A stretch of 64,000 nt of DNA from positions 2,841,285 through 2,905,284 of the forward strand of contig NZ_JRYR02000001.1 in the NCBI RefSeq assembly GCF_000807855.2. The letters run 5' to 3'. The notes beneath the pieces are model-generated. The model made no database searches and was not told the origin of the DNA. It saw only the letters and a list, made by a program, of their open reading frames with translations. Positions 46,439 to 56,391 of this stretch are shown here, in pieces; positions within the stretch are counted from its first letter, which is position 1; each line of letters opens with the position of its first letter. This DNA is from Flammeovirga pacifica. Lineage in GTDB: Bacteria > Bacteroidota > Bacteroidia > Cytophagales > Flammeovirgaceae. The position numbers and the translations under genes are program-made.

Positions 46439-48505
46439 ATGACACTAAAGAAACAACTAAAAGAATTAAGCGACAAAAATATAAACTTTATTGGGTTATG
46501 TATTTTAACCATAATAATTAGCATAATATATAAAGATGTACTTCTTCACCCCAATTCAACATTAAATTATGATGACAGTGTTGATGGATTAAAAAATTAT
46601 TTCATTTTCATTTGGTTAGCAAAATTTGGACATGCCAATGCGATGAACTATCCTTTTGGTGAAATTATTTTACTTACAGACTCTATACCAATTTTAAGCT
46701 ACCCTATTTATCTACTGAAATACATTGGATTAGATCTTAATCAATATTCGATAGGAATACTACATTTATCCATGTTTTTATGTTATCCTATTAGTTATTT
46801 AGCGAGTGTTCGAGTTTTTAAACATTACAATTGTTCTGCTATATATTCAAATATCTTTGCGTTAATCATTACCTTAGGAAACCCAGTTAATTGTCGAATA
46901 CTCAAACACTATGGCTTATTTTTCTTTTTAATCACACCTTTATTAATACTGTTAATTATTAAGTTTCTTCATCAGAAAAATTATAAATACTTATTTTGGA
47001 TATTTATAATGAACTTTTCTGGTTACTATATACATGGTTATGTAGGAATGTTATGGTGTGGACTAACTTTATTTATTTTTTCTTTCACTTTATTCTCAAA
47101 CACTAAAAACAGAAAAAAACTATTTTTAGGTATCTTATCTGTAATTATTGCCACTGCTCTATATTATTTGTCTGTGAAAATAACAGATGATCATTTATGG
47201 AGATCTAAAACTTCCTTTGTTCTCTTTGACTTTGGAATTTCATTAAAAATAATATTCGAAAAGTTCTTTCCAGGTACAATTGATATCAATAACAGTTTAC
47301 AATTCAATTATTTCTTTTGGTCTCTTTGTATTACAACCACTTATATTCTTATTAAAAAAAGAAAGAAGGTTTTAAAAATTGATTTAACTCTTATTACTTT
47401 CACCCTTACCGCCATTATTTTTTTAATGTATGGTGCTACTGTATTTATACGATTTAAATGGGTTTTAGCCTTGATACCACCGTTGGAACAGATTCGTGAA
47501 CTTGTAAGGTTTGGCTGGGTCTTTTATCTATTAATTTTTATTCCTTTTTTAGTTGTCAATTATAAATACTTAAATAAAAAAATACTTCTCCCAATTCTAT
47601 TTCTAGGTATGATAGAAAGTATCATGTACCAAAAGGAAATCATGAACATATCTTTATTAGATGAGAATATTTTTCTAGAGGATAAATCAGTTAAAAAAAT
47701 AGATACAACTAATATTGATGCTATATATGCTAACTATACCAATAACATTTGGAATAAAGCTAATGAGAATAGATTTTTAAATAAATTGTTATACTCTTTT
47801 TCATATAAGACTGGAATTCCTTGTATTAATACACACTATTCTAGATTGTCTGAAGAAGAATGGCAATTACAAAGTCAACTATATACACAAGGAATAGAAA
47901 AAAGTAAATTACTTTTCAATAGAATTCAATTAGATAATAAGATTCTAGTTATCTCTTATGAAAAAAATATCCCAAAGCATTGGAACCTTCTTAAAAAGTT
48001 AGACTCAAAGTATTTGTATTCCATTCCAATTCATGATTTTATACCTCCAAATACTTCACTTAATTCTTTAAAAACAGGGAGTATTTGGAATGAAAATCCT
48101 AATTATGAATTAAGCACAAAAAGTGCTATCAAAATATCTAAAAGGAATAGTGACATCTTGACTGTTAAAATTGATAGTTTGGAAATAGGTCAACAGTATG
48201 AACTCACCTTTTGGGGATACCATTATAAAATGGATAGTCTGTCTTGTGATAGGTTGGTACTACTCCAAGATAATCATAGAATTGGTTATAATAAAAATGT
48301 TGATGTTTATGAAGTCACTGCTAATCAATGGGGTATGTTAAGTATTCCTTTTATTCCAAAAAGTAATTCTGATATTAAAGTAAGGGTGATAAATAGAATA
48401 CAAAAATCCCCTTACTACTACGATAAAATCTTCAATATCACATACGAACAAAAAGATCGAAAACAGCCGCTCCTTTTTACAGAATTTAATGTGTATAAAA
48501 AATGA
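46439..48505 (+). CDS. Large polytopic membrane protein of unknown function
   Basis: A 688-residue protein. Residues 1-390 have about ten membrane helices, and the C-terminal ~300 are soluble and beta-rich, ending LLFTEFNVYKK. The early block NYDDSVDGLKNYFIFIWLAKFGH...MNYPFGEIILLTDS matches, from memory, a conserved Bacteroidetes hypothetical family with DGxKNY and MNYP[FY]GE motifs. It may be a GT-C-type glycosyltransferase, but no activity is known. It is divergent from the other GT-C-like gene and ends inside its own terminator. Confidence 0.65.
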   Translation: MTLKKQLKELSDKNINFIGLCILTIIISIIYKDVLLHPNSTLNYDDSVDGLKNYFIFIWLAKFGHANAMNYPFGEIILLTDSIPILSYPIYLLKYIGLDLNQYSIGILHLSMFLCYPISYLASVRVFKHYNCSAIYSNIFALIITLGNPVNCRILKHYGLFFFLITPLLILLIIKFLHQKNYKYLFWIFIMNFSGYYIHGYVGMLWCGLTLFIFSFTLFSNTKNRKKLFLGILSVIIATALYYLSVKITDDHLWRSKTSFVLFDFGISLKIIFEKFFPGTIDINNSLQFNYFFWSLCITTTYILIKKRKKVLKIDLTLITFTLTAIIFLMYGATVFIRFKWVLALIPPLEQIRELVRFGWVFYLLIFIPFLVVNYKYLNKKILLPILFLGMIESIMYQKEIMNISLLDENIFLEDKSVKKIDTTNIDAIYANYTNNIWNKANENRFLNKLLYSFSYKTGIPCINTHYSRLSEEEWQLQSQLYTQGIEKSKLLFNRIQLDNKILVISYEKNIPKHWNLLKKLDSKYLYSIPIHDFIPPNTSLNSLKTGSIWNENPNYELSTKSAIKISKRNSDILTVKIDSLEIGQQYELTFWGYHYKMDSLSCDRLVLLQDNHRIGYNKNVDVYEVTANQWGMLSIPFIPKSNSDIKVRVINRIQKSPYYYDKIFNITYEQKDRKQPLLFTEFNVYKK

Positions 48506-48534
48506 GGTAAGCTGAATAAACAACTTACCTCATT
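48501..48534. terminator. Bidirectional terminator between 46439 gene and SpoIIE gene
   Basis: AATGAGGTAAG pairs with CTTACCTCATT around a 12-base loop. The stop codon of the plus-strand gene is inside the left arm, and the SpoIIE gene ends 23 bases further on. Confidence 0.75.
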
Positions 48535-48556
48535 TTAAAATATCATTTGTTTCGAA

Positions 48557-51500
48557 CTAGAGTCTAATACCTAGAACTGTGATATCATCTCTTTGAGGAA
48601 TATCTCCCATATGCTCATTTAATGCATTTTCTAAAGCTGATTTTTGTTCCAGCATAGGTTTATCTGCATTTTCATATAGTAACTCAGTAAGTTTTACTTT
48701 ACCGAACTTTCTTCCTGCTTTATCATTTTGATCTTGTAAACCATCCGTTGTTAAGAAAATAGAAGATCCTTGTTTCACTTCAATTTCTCTATTTGTAAAG
48801 CTTACTTTCGATGATTTTCTACGGTGAACACCACCAACAGATTTGTTATCACCTTTTATTTCAAGTAATTCAGTTCCTCCTGGCTCTTTGATATATAACG
48901 ATCGTTTTGCACCTGAGAAGACTAATTTAGACTCACCAGAAATACTCTTTTCAATCATTACAAGACAAACGTCCATACCATCGTCATTACTCTTATTTTC
49001 TTGATGAAGGGCATGAATTACACCTTCATTCAACATATCTAAAATTTTAGATGGATCATAAATACCTTTTTGGTTAATGATCTCGTTCAACAATGTGTTA
49101 CCAATCATTGACATGAAACCACCTGGTACACCATGACCTGTACAATCTAGTGCCGCAATAAATACTCTTTCCTCAATATCACTCTTATTGAACGACAGTT
49201 TATTCATTGTCTCATCAATTTTCGAGAACCAGAAGAAATCTCCTGATACAATATCTTTTGGTTTAAAGAATACAAAGTTTTCTAAAAGTCCAGTTTGAAT
49301 TTTTGCATTGGAAGGCAAAATGGCTCTCTGGATAGTTTGTGCATATCGAATGGAATCGGTAATACTTTTGTTCTTATTATCGATTTCTTGATAAGCATTG
49401 GCGTTGTTTAAGGCAATAGCACAGTACGAAGCAAGAGTTCTTAAGATGTTCAACTCATTTCTTGTATATGCATGCTTGTTATAACTCTGTACAGTTAAAA
49501 CTCCAAGATTTCTTTCTGTAATTAATGGTAGATATACTAATGAATTAGGACGCTGAGAAGTTCTGAATTCAGGTTCCTGTCTCAAGTAATTATCTATCTC
49601 TAATTCGTAATTATTAATTACAATCTCTTCACTTGTTTTATAACAGAGAGATGTTAAACTATTTTTTGAATTGATATCAGAACTGAAAAGCGGTAAACTT
49701 AATCCGTTTTCAAGGAAATTGATATATTCAATTTTATCAAAATTTTCTCTATAAATACCAATACCAAATACCGCAGCATCCATTAATGTATTAATATATG
49801 CATAGGCTGTCCAGTTAATTGATTCTAAATCAAGAATCGCTGTAATTTTTTGTCCGAAGTCTGATAGTACCTGAATGTTATCATAGGCTTTTTCAATTTG
49901 TGAATTGGCCGCTGAAAGTTCATCCCTTTGCTTTTCAATTTCGACATTCTGACCTAAAATCTCTTCGTTCTTAGATGCTAATTTTAAGTTCTTTCTTCTG
50001 TTTTGGAAGTAACCTGCAATAATCAAAACCATCACTATAAACAATAGACCAAACATACCTAAATAGACACGTTTCATGTTCTCTTGTTCACGGATTTTAT
50101 TATTCGAAATTTGCCTATCTCTTTCTAGAAGCTCTAATTCCCTCTGTTTACGTTTTGCATCCGTTTCGTTTTCCTTAATCTTCAGTTCGTTGACTTTCTT
50201 AATTCTTTGAAGCTGAGAAATTTCTTTTGCTTTCTGCTCTGCTTCTAAGGCTGTCATTGTTAACTGAAGTTCTTGTTGTTGCCTTCTTTGTTCTAATTCT
50301 TTTTGAATTAGTTCTTGTTCCTTAATGTATTGCTCACGTTGAAGAATCTCAAGGTCTTTTGCTTTTCGGGCGTTTTGCTCTTCCAAACTCTTCATGGTTG
50401 CCTCATTCACCCTTTGGTTCATAATCAAAAGATCGACTTCCTTCTCTTTTTTCTGAGCAGATAAACGGGCCTCTGTAATTTTCTTTAATTTGGCTGTTTC
50501 TATCCTAATCAAACTATCTTTTAAGGCAAGACGTCTTGATAAGGTATTATAGGCTCTTTTATAATCATTCATTGTGCGATAGATGTCTGAAATATTTTTC
50601 AAACTTTTTTCTATCTGAGGAATATCACCTGCTTGCTGTGCCATTTTACTACTCTTATCGTAGTATCTAATCGCTTCTTGAAAATTACCTCTACTAGCGT
50701 GAACTGATGCTATATAAGAATATACAATAGAAATATCTCTTGGCTTCCCTGCCTTTAACCTAATTTGAAGTACATCATTATAGGCTCTTAATGCTTCACC
50801 GAAACGTCCAGAACTATTGGCCTGTGTACCAATGTTCATCAATAATGTTGCGTTCTTTTCTTCTGGCTTCCCAAGCTTTCTGTTAATTTCAAGCGCTCTT
50901 TTAAAATACACTAAAGCTTTATCTGGTTTTCTAAGACGAACATAACATACACCAATATCATTTAAAGGAACAAATTTACCTTCCTCGTCTCCTAACTTTT
51001 CTTTATTCGCAAGGATTTCTTCATTTATATCTTTAACAATTTCATAATTCTTTCTTGCCATTTCAATACTGGCAATTTGTGCTAAAGCTGTATTGTAACC
51101 TTGTAAATCATTAGGATCATGATAGTACTGTTCTCTTTCTTTTAAATATTCAGCTCCTTTTCTGAAATAAAACAAAGCCCTATCATAGTTGGCTAACCTT
51201 TGATATGAACTACCTAGTAAAGACCACATATCTTGCTGACGTTTTTTATCATTCATACGTTCAGCAACTTTTAATGCTTTTAGCTCATATTCAATTGCAT
51301 TTTCGTAAATACCCCAATCTTGGTATAAGAAACAGATATCACTATATGCATCGTATAGAGCTACATTATCGTTTACTTCCTCAAATATTTTGATGGCATT
51401 AATACCATAATCAATTGCTGTATCGAAGTCTCTTTTCAACTTGTACATCATTGATTTTAATAATAGGGAATTTGCTTCTCCCAACTTGTACCCAAGCTTC

Positions 51501-51727
51501 TGAGAAATATTAAATGCTCTATCAGTAGTTACTTTCATTGCGTCGAAATTACTCTGATTAAGTTCTACATTAGAAAGTTCAATCAGTTTATCGACTTTTA
51601 ATTTACCGTCAGGTAATGATCTAATTTCTGTTTTCAGTTCGTTAATGTTCTGAGCATGGGTTAAGTTACTGAACAATACAAGACAGAATAGTACAAAAAA
51701 TGTAGTAATTATTTTTTTTAAAAACAT
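48557..51727 (-). CDS. TPR/coiled-coil/GAF/SpoIIE serine phosphatase
   Basis: A 1056-residue membrane-anchored PP2C-type phosphatase. A signal peptide precedes at least seven TPR-like repeats (about 30-400), a Glu/Gln/Arg-rich coiled coil (about 420-545), one membrane helix near 562, a GAF domain (about 650-790) and a C-terminal SpoIIE domain from about 800. Metal-binding segments are SGDFFWF, ALDCTGHGVPGGFMS and DDGMDVCLVM. Such proteins dephosphorylate anti-sigma-factor antagonists in response to a signal; the partner is not in the window. It is probably monocistronic. Confidence 0.9.
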   Translation of the reverse strand: MFLKKIITTFFVLFCLVLFSNLTHAQNINELKTEIRSLPDGKLKVDKLIELSNVELNQSNFDAMKVTTDRAFNISQKLGYKLGEANSLLLKSMMYKLKRDFDTAIDYGINAIKIFEEVNDNVALYDAYSDICFLYQDWGIYENAIEYELKALKVAERMNDKKRQQDMWSLLGSSYQRLANYDRALFYFRKGAEYLKEREQYYHDPNDLQGYNTALAQIASIEMARKNYEIVKDINEEILANKEKLGDEEGKFVPLNDIGVCYVRLRKPDKALVYFKRALEINRKLGKPEEKNATLLMNIGTQANSSGRFGEALRAYNDVLQIRLKAGKPRDISIVYSYIASVHASRGNFQEAIRYYDKSSKMAQQAGDIPQIEKSLKNISDIYRTMNDYKRAYNTLSRRLALKDSLIRIETAKLKKITEARLSAQKKEKEVDLLIMNQRVNEATMKSLEEQNARKAKDLEILQREQYIKEQELIQKELEQRRQQQELQLTMTALEAEQKAKEISQLQRIKKVNELKIKENETDAKRKQRELELLERDRQISNNKIREQENMKRVYLGMFGLLFIVMVLIIAGYFQNRRKNLKLASKNEEILGQNVEIEKQRDELSAANSQIEKAYDNIQVLSDFGQKITAILDLESINWTAYAYINTLMDAAVFGIGIYRENFDKIEYINFLENGLSLPLFSSDINSKNSLTSLCYKTSEEIVINNYELEIDNYLRQEPEFRTSQRPNSLVYLPLITERNLGVLTVQSYNKHAYTRNELNILRTLASYCAIALNNANAYQEIDNKNKSITDSIRYAQTIQRAILPSNAKIQTGLLENFVFFKPKDIVSGDFFWFSKIDETMNKLSFNKSDIEERVFIAALDCTGHGVPGGFMSMIGNTLLNEIINQKGIYDPSKILDMLNEGVIHALHQENKSNDDGMDVCLVMIEKSISGESKLVFSGAKRSLYIKEPGGTELLEIKGDNKSVGGVHRRKSSKVSFTNREIEVKQGSSIFLTTDGLQDQNDKAGRKFGKVKLTELLYENADKPMLEQKSALENALNEHMGDIPQRDDITVLGIRL

Positions 51728-51917
51728 AGGCTTACCGAGTCTGGGACAATTAAAAAATTCATGTCATCCTATTAAAAAATAGCATATCCACCTGAAAATC
51801 AGATTCATTTCACGTCATACTTACAATGTAAGCAAGATTTTATGATCATTCCAATCATTTATATGATTTTTCTTGTGCAAATATCGTGACGAAATGATAT
51901 TAAAACTTAAAAAAATA

Positions 51918-53360
51918 CTAATTTGTTAAAATTTCCATCAGAGGTTCTAACGATTTTCTCATCGTTTTATGATTACAAGAAAAATTATTAACAATTATAG
52001 TAAAGGCAAGAACATCATTAGAAGTCTGAATATAACCGGCATAGCTTCTTACTCTTCTCATAGATCCACTTTTACCTGTTATCTTACCTTTTGCCTTATT
52101 ATATCTACAAAAGTATTTCAAAGTACCTGATTTTCCTGTTGTAGCTAATGAATTTTCAAAGTCATCAAAATAACTTTCATGTCGTATTTTACATAAAAAA
52201 GAAACCATATGATGTGCTGAAAATGCATCAAATGGAGAAAGACCGCTTCCATCTTCTAGGAAGATTCCTTGAGAATCACCCCCTAATTTTGCTACATAAT
52301 TTATAATGCTTTTTGCAATACTATCAGGTAATATTGAAGCTGTCTCCTTAATACTAACGGTCTTTGCTAGCGCTTCCGCATATAGATTGATACTTTTTTT
52401 ATTTGTTTTATCAATAATCAAAGAAATTGGAATAGATTTAACAGATGAAAATGACTTACTATCAGGTAGATCATCCTTAATATAAACTACTTTAATAGCA
52501 TCTAACCTGATATCAACCCCGTTTTTTACTAAATTATCTCTCAACATATATGCTGCATGATAATCAGGATTGGTAATTCCACCTTTTACTTTAAATTTTT
52601 TTCTGTTTGGAGGTAATGTACCTCGAATTATATGGCTATTAGAATAAGGTGATGAAAAAATAAATGAATTATCACCTGTTCCTTTCTCTCCAGACAAGAC
52701 TTCTGATTCAACAGTTAAATAGGGAGTTTTGGGTGAAATAGAAATAATTTCAGCTCGATCTCCTGTATTACCTGTGTTGAGGTAAATATTATAAATGTTA
52801 TCATCAATATTTAAACTATTTACACCTGCACCATAGTAATTACCTAAATCTTCCCAAACCCATTTGTATGGTGTTGTTTGCTTACCATATAATGATGCGT
52901 CAACTATAATATGGCCAGTAATCTCGCTTAAATTTGGTAAGGATGTTCTTATTGCACTATCTAGTTCCTGAAGTGTTAAAGTAGGGTCTCCACTACCATG
53001 AATGATTAAATCACCATTTAAGACACTATTTTCAAATACCCCTGAATAAGATAAGTCTGTTTTATACTGATAATTAGGACCTAATTTATCTAATGCATTA
53101 GCGGTAGAAAATAGCTTTGTTATAGAAGCGGGCGTTAATGACTTTTCAGCTTCAAATTGGTAAACTACTTGATTCGATTTTACAGATCTCACTTCAAATG
53201 AAACAGAAGCTCCTTTCATCCAATCATGGTCTAATAATTTATGAAATTCACTATCAATGATATTTCTCTTTTCTTGAGAAAAAACAGAAAATGAAAAGAA
53301 AAATAATGTGATAAGAGTATATTTTGAAAAATCTAAGATCATATTCTTGAAAATTATCAT
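51918..53360 (-). CDS. dacB: D-alanyl-D-alanine carboxypeptidase/endopeptidase, PBP4 type
   Basis: A 480-residue class C penicillin-binding protein (S13 family) that trims peptidoglycan stem peptides in the periplasm. The catalytic SxxK is SITK near residue 80 (LTPASITKLFSTA), the SxN is SINLYAEA, and the KTG-type triad is KSGTLKY. The signal sequence ends SVFSQ; an in-frame ATG at 53342 would remove six residues and may be the true start. It is divergent from phoH with 173 bases between. Confidence 0.92.
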   Translation of the reverse strand: MIIFKNMILDFSKYTLITLFFFSFSVFSQEKRNIIDSEFHKLLDHDWMKGASVSFEVRSVKSNQVVYQFEAEKSLTPASITKLFSTANALDKLGPNYQYKTDLSYSGVFENSVLNGDLIIHGSGDPTLTLQELDSAIRTSLPNLSEITGHIIVDASLYGKQTTPYKWVWEDLGNYYGAGVNSLNIDDNIYNIYLNTGNTGDRAEIISISPKTPYLTVESEVLSGEKGTGDNSFIFSSPYSNSHIIRGTLPPNRKKFKVKGGITNPDYHAAYMLRDNLVKNGVDIRLDAIKVVYIKDDLPDSKSFSSVKSIPISLIIDKTNKKSINLYAEALAKTVSIKETASILPDSIAKSIINYVAKLGGDSQGIFLEDGSGLSPFDAFSAHHMVSFLCKIRHESYFDDFENSLATTGKSGTLKYFCRYNKAKGKITGKSGSMRRVRSYAGYIQTSNDVLAFTIIVNNFSCNHKTMRKSLEPLMEILTN

Positions 53361-53402
53361 GTTTGATAGAAAGAATTATTCGTTTATAAAGCAAAATCTC
53401 GG

Positions 53403-53410
53403 TAAATTTG
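53403..53410 (+). promoter_or_regulatory. Candidate -7 box of the phoH operon
   Basis: TAAATTTG exactly matches TAnnTTTG and lies 124 bases before the phoH start. The -33 element is not clear. Confidence 0.35.
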
Positions 53411-53533
53411 AGCTTACAATTTCCTATATTGTTTATTCTATGTTTGGCAACTTAATTTAGAAACCATAAATGTTCCAAACATACCTGAAAAGAAAACAAA
53501 TTAGAACAAAGACTCAATTTAAATCATAAACGC

Positions 53534-54520
53534 TTGATAGAAAAAGTAATTCCATTAGAAGACGTCGCCTTGGTTGATTTTTTAGGTGTCGACAATAGTA
53601 ATATTAAAGAATTATCTACTGCATTTCCTAACAGTAAAATAATTGCTAGAGGGAGTGAAATTCGTATCCAAGGAACAAGTGCTGAAATAATAAAAGTACA
53701 TAAAGCCATTAACGAATTACTTCTTCATTACAGAAAATTCGGGAAAGTTACAGTAGACAATATACTGGATTATGTAGAAATGAATGCAGATCTACAAGAT
53801 GCAGATATTAAAGATGAAATTTTACTGTATGGGGCTAAAGGAATTGCCATCCGCCCTAAAACAAGTAACCAACAGAAATTAGTAGATGCTGTAAAGAAAA
53901 ACGATCTCGTTTTTGCCTTAGGGCCTGCAGGTACCGGTAAAACTTATGTAGCAACCGCATTGGCAGTAAAAGCATTAAAAAATAAACAGGTAAAAAGAAT
54001 TATTATCTCACGTCCTGCTGTAGAAGCTGGAGAAAGTTTAGGTTTTCTTCCTGGTGATTTAAAAGATAAAGTAGATCCTTACTTAAGGCCTATATATGAT
54101 GCTCTTGATGACATGATTCCATCTGAAAAATTAAAGTTTTATATGGAAAACAGAGTCATCGAAATTGCTCCATTAGCCTATATGAGAGGCCGTACATTAA
54201 GTAATGCGTTTGTATTGTTAGATGAAGCTCAAAATACTACTGAGATGCAAATGAAAATGTTGCTTACTCGTTTAGGTTTAGATTCAAAAATGATAATTAC
54301 TGGTGATGTTTCACAAATTGATTTACCACCACGTCAAAAATCTGGTTTGGTCACATCATCTAGGATTCTAGAAAATGTACCTGGAATCAAAGTACTTCAT
54401 TTAAGTCAAAAAGATGTAGTTAGACATAGACTTGTAAAAAATATCATCACAGCTTACAAACGTTTTGATGATAAAAAGAAAGAACTTAAGGAAGAAAATA
54501 AACAAGATGCTAAGAAGTAA
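53534..54520 (+). CDS. phoH: PhoH family ATPase
   Basis: A 328-residue PhoH-like P-loop ATPase. Walker A is GPAGTGKT (residues 130-137), Walker B is VLLDEAQN, and an N-terminal KH-like segment precedes the domain. Family members are cytoplasmic nucleotide-binding proteins linked to RNA metabolism. The start is TTG at 53534 (MIEKVIPLEDVALVDFLG...): upstream codons contain a stop at 53486 without any ATG, and the N-terminal residues are family-conserved. The rhomboid gene overlaps its end by 14 bases. Confidence 0.92.
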   Translation: MIEKVIPLEDVALVDFLGVDNSNIKELSTAFPNSKIIARGSEIRIQGTSAEIIKVHKAINELLLHYRKFGKVTVDNILDYVEMNADLQDADIKDEILLYGAKGIAIRPKTSNQQKLVDAVKKNDLVFALGPAGTGKTYVATALAVKALKNKQVKRIIISRPAVEAGESLGFLPGDLKDKVDPYLRPIYDALDDMIPSEKLKFYMENRVIEIAPLAYMRGRTLSNAFVLLDEAQNTTEMQMKMLLTRLGLDSKMIITGDVSQIDLPPRQKSGLVTSSRILENVPGIKVLHLSQKDVVRHRLVKNIITAYKRFDDKKKELKEENKQDAKK

Positions 54521-55160
54521 AGAAGTACGTATACCTTTACTTTTAATATCCATCGCATGGTTCTTATATGTCTTAGAACTTTCGTTGGATATTCATCTTT
54601 ATCAATTTGGTGTATACCCTAGAAATCGATTAGGTTTTTTTGGCATACTCTTTCATCCTTTTATTCACGGTGGATTTAAACACCTTTTTAGCAATACCAT
54701 TTCTTTTGCCATTTTAGGGTTTTCATTGTTTTATTTTGTTCCCAAAATTGCAGGAAAGGTATTATTACAACTCAGTCTATTTAGTGGTGCTTTAGTTTGG
54801 TTATTGGCAAGACCGTCTTTTCATATCGGTGCTAGTGGAGTAATATATGGTATCGCTGCCTTTTTATTTTTTTTAGGTATTTTCCAGAAGGACCCTAGTT
54901 CTTTAATTATATCATTATGTGTAGCGGTACTAAACCATGGCATGCTGATAGGTTTAGTTCCTAACGAAAAGGGTATTTCATGGGAATCTCACCTTGCGGG
55001 TAGTGTTGTGGGATTTATTCTCGCCTATTTATACCGAGGAGTCGAAACTACTTTTAGCCACAAAAAGAAACAAATACCTGATAACGATTTATACAAAGAA
55101 GGTTATCAGAATTTAGAGAATAACGCTTTCAAATATCATTACAAAGACAACAGTAAATAA
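54507..55160 (+). CDS. Rhomboid family intramembrane serine protease
   Basis: A six-helix membrane protease of 217 residues from the ATG at 54507. The active-site serine is S110 in FHIGASGVIYG, the catalytic histidine is H162 in WESHLAGSVVG, and the conserved H-x-x-x-N in the loop is H59...N63. An earlier in-frame ATG at 54465 would add 14 basic residues and overlap phoH by 56 bases; I prefer the later one, which overlaps phoH by 14. It is the middle gene of a phoH-rhomboid-channel operon; the channel gene starts 17 bases on. Confidence 0.9.
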   Translation: MLRSKEVRIPLLLISIAWFLYVLELSLDIHLYQFGVYPRNRLGFFGILFHPFIHGGFKHLFSNTISFAILGFSLFYFVPKIAGKVLLQLSLFSGALVWLLARPSFHIGASGVIYGIAAFLFFLGIFQKDPSSLIISLCVAVLNHGMLIGLVPNEKGISWESHLAGSVVGFILAYLYRGVETTFSHKKKQIPDNDLYKEGYQNLENNAFKYHYKDNSK

Positions 55161-55177
55161 ACTAAACAAAAAGACTT

Positions 55178-56266
55178 ATGATTCTTAGTTTAATCAAACG
55201 GTTTAGGATACACCAAGATGCAGAACCATTAATATGGCTAAAAAAAGTATTTCTATATACCATTGGCATCAATGTGTTATTTGCTATTCTATTTAAATAC
55301 ATAGAAGCGGTTACTTGGAATGAAGCGGTATGGCAAACTTGGCAAACTGCCACAACAGTGGGATATGGAAATGCTCCTGCAGAAACATTAGCAGGCCGTA
55401 TTATTACTATGTTATTAAGTACTGTAAGTATTGCCTTTGTAGGGGCTTTATTTAGTGCCGCATTTGATTATAAAGAATTTTACAAACAACAAAAAAAATT
55501 AGGTTTCATGAAAAATCCATACAGCGGTGGGTACATCGTCTTTAATTTCCCCGGAAGTAATGTAGCAAAGCATTTTATCGAAGAATTAAGAGTGGTAGAG
55601 AAATCTGTTGGAATTTGTTTTGTTGATGATAACATTTCTGAGTTACCTGAAGAAATAGCACATTTACCTAATATACATTTTATTAAGGCATGTCCTCTAC
55701 AAAAGGAAACCTATGAGAAGTCTGGAGTAAAAAGTAACAAAACCGTTATTGTTTTCCCTACAGATAATACAAAATCAAGCTCGGATGGAAGTACAAAAGT
55801 CACATTAGATTTATTAGAAAGATTCATAGATTCTTCTAAGACTAGACTGCTCTATATTTTGGTCGATATGGCTAATTTATGGATGTTTGAAAAGAACAAT
55901 GCTACCTATATAAGTTCCGATTTATCAACCCTTGCAATTGTGCAAGAATGTCAAGATCCTTATAGTGCTTTAGTGATCGAAGATTTACTTTATAACACCC
56001 AAGGAGCCAATCCTATGACTGTTAAGATAGATAAAATCAATGGAATAACATGGAAAGAGTTACAACTGTGTTTATTTAAAGTTTTAGAAAATACTAAATA
56101 TGAGTGCAATCTGCTCGCTATGATTCGTGATGGACAAAGTAATTCATGTCCGAATGCCTCTGAAGTACTCAAAAAGGGCGATTTATTATCATTAGCAACC
56201 TATTTAGACTTCCCTTGGGAGGAGATAGAAGGGAAAATACAGGCCTTAACTATTGATAGTCAATAA
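55178..56266 (+). CDS. Potassium channel with RCK-like C-terminus
   Basis: A 362-residue two-helix potassium channel. TM1 is about 24-42, the selectivity filter is TTVGYGN (residues 59-65), and TM2 about 72-94. The rest is a cytoplasmic regulatory part of RCK-like organisation. The usual nucleotide-binding GxGxxG is degenerate (IVFNFPGSNVAKHF), so NAD binding is doubtful. It lies 17 bases after the rhomboid gene and precedes rpsU, which has its own promoter. Confidence 0.85.
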   Translation: MILSLIKRFRIHQDAEPLIWLKKVFLYTIGINVLFAILFKYIEAVTWNEAVWQTWQTATTVGYGNAPAETLAGRIITMLLSTVSIAFVGALFSAAFDYKEFYKQQKKLGFMKNPYSGGYIVFNFPGSNVAKHFIEELRVVEKSVGICFVDDNISELPEEIAHLPNIHFIKACPLQKETYEKSGVKSNKTVIVFPTDNTKSSSDGSTKVTLDLLERFIDSSKTRLLYILVDMANLWMFEKNNATYISSDLSTLAIVQECQDPYSALVIEDLLYNTQGANPMTVKIDKINGITWKELQLCLFKVLENTKYECNLLAMIRDGQSNSCPNASEVLKKGDLLSLATYLDFPWEEIEGKIQALTIDSQ

Positions 56267-56329
56267 GAATCATTTAGAATTCAAAGTGAATATTTTTCGA
56301 AATCACTTCCTTTTTATTTAAATCTTGAT

Positions 56330-56337
56330 TATATTTG
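56330..56337 (+). promoter_or_regulatory. Candidate -7 box of rpsU
   Basis: TATATTTG exactly matches TAnnTTTG and predicts a start near 56344, about 48 bases before the ATG. Confidence 0.5.
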
Positions 56338-56380
56338 CCGTCCGAAATCATGGATTGAATTTGAAAATACCTTATAAACA

Positions 56381-56385
56381 AGGAG
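56381..56385 (+). promoter_or_regulatory. Strong Shine-Dalgarno sequence of rpsU
   Basis: AGGAG lies six bases before the rpsU ATG. I saw no comparable match before other genes in the window; most have A-rich, SD-less starts. Flavobacterium work reports the anti-SD occluded in Bacteroidetes ribosomes and bS21-deficient ribosomes favouring the strong SD of rpsU, so this may be an autoregulatory element. Confidence 0.7.
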
Positions 56386-56391
56386 AATATA

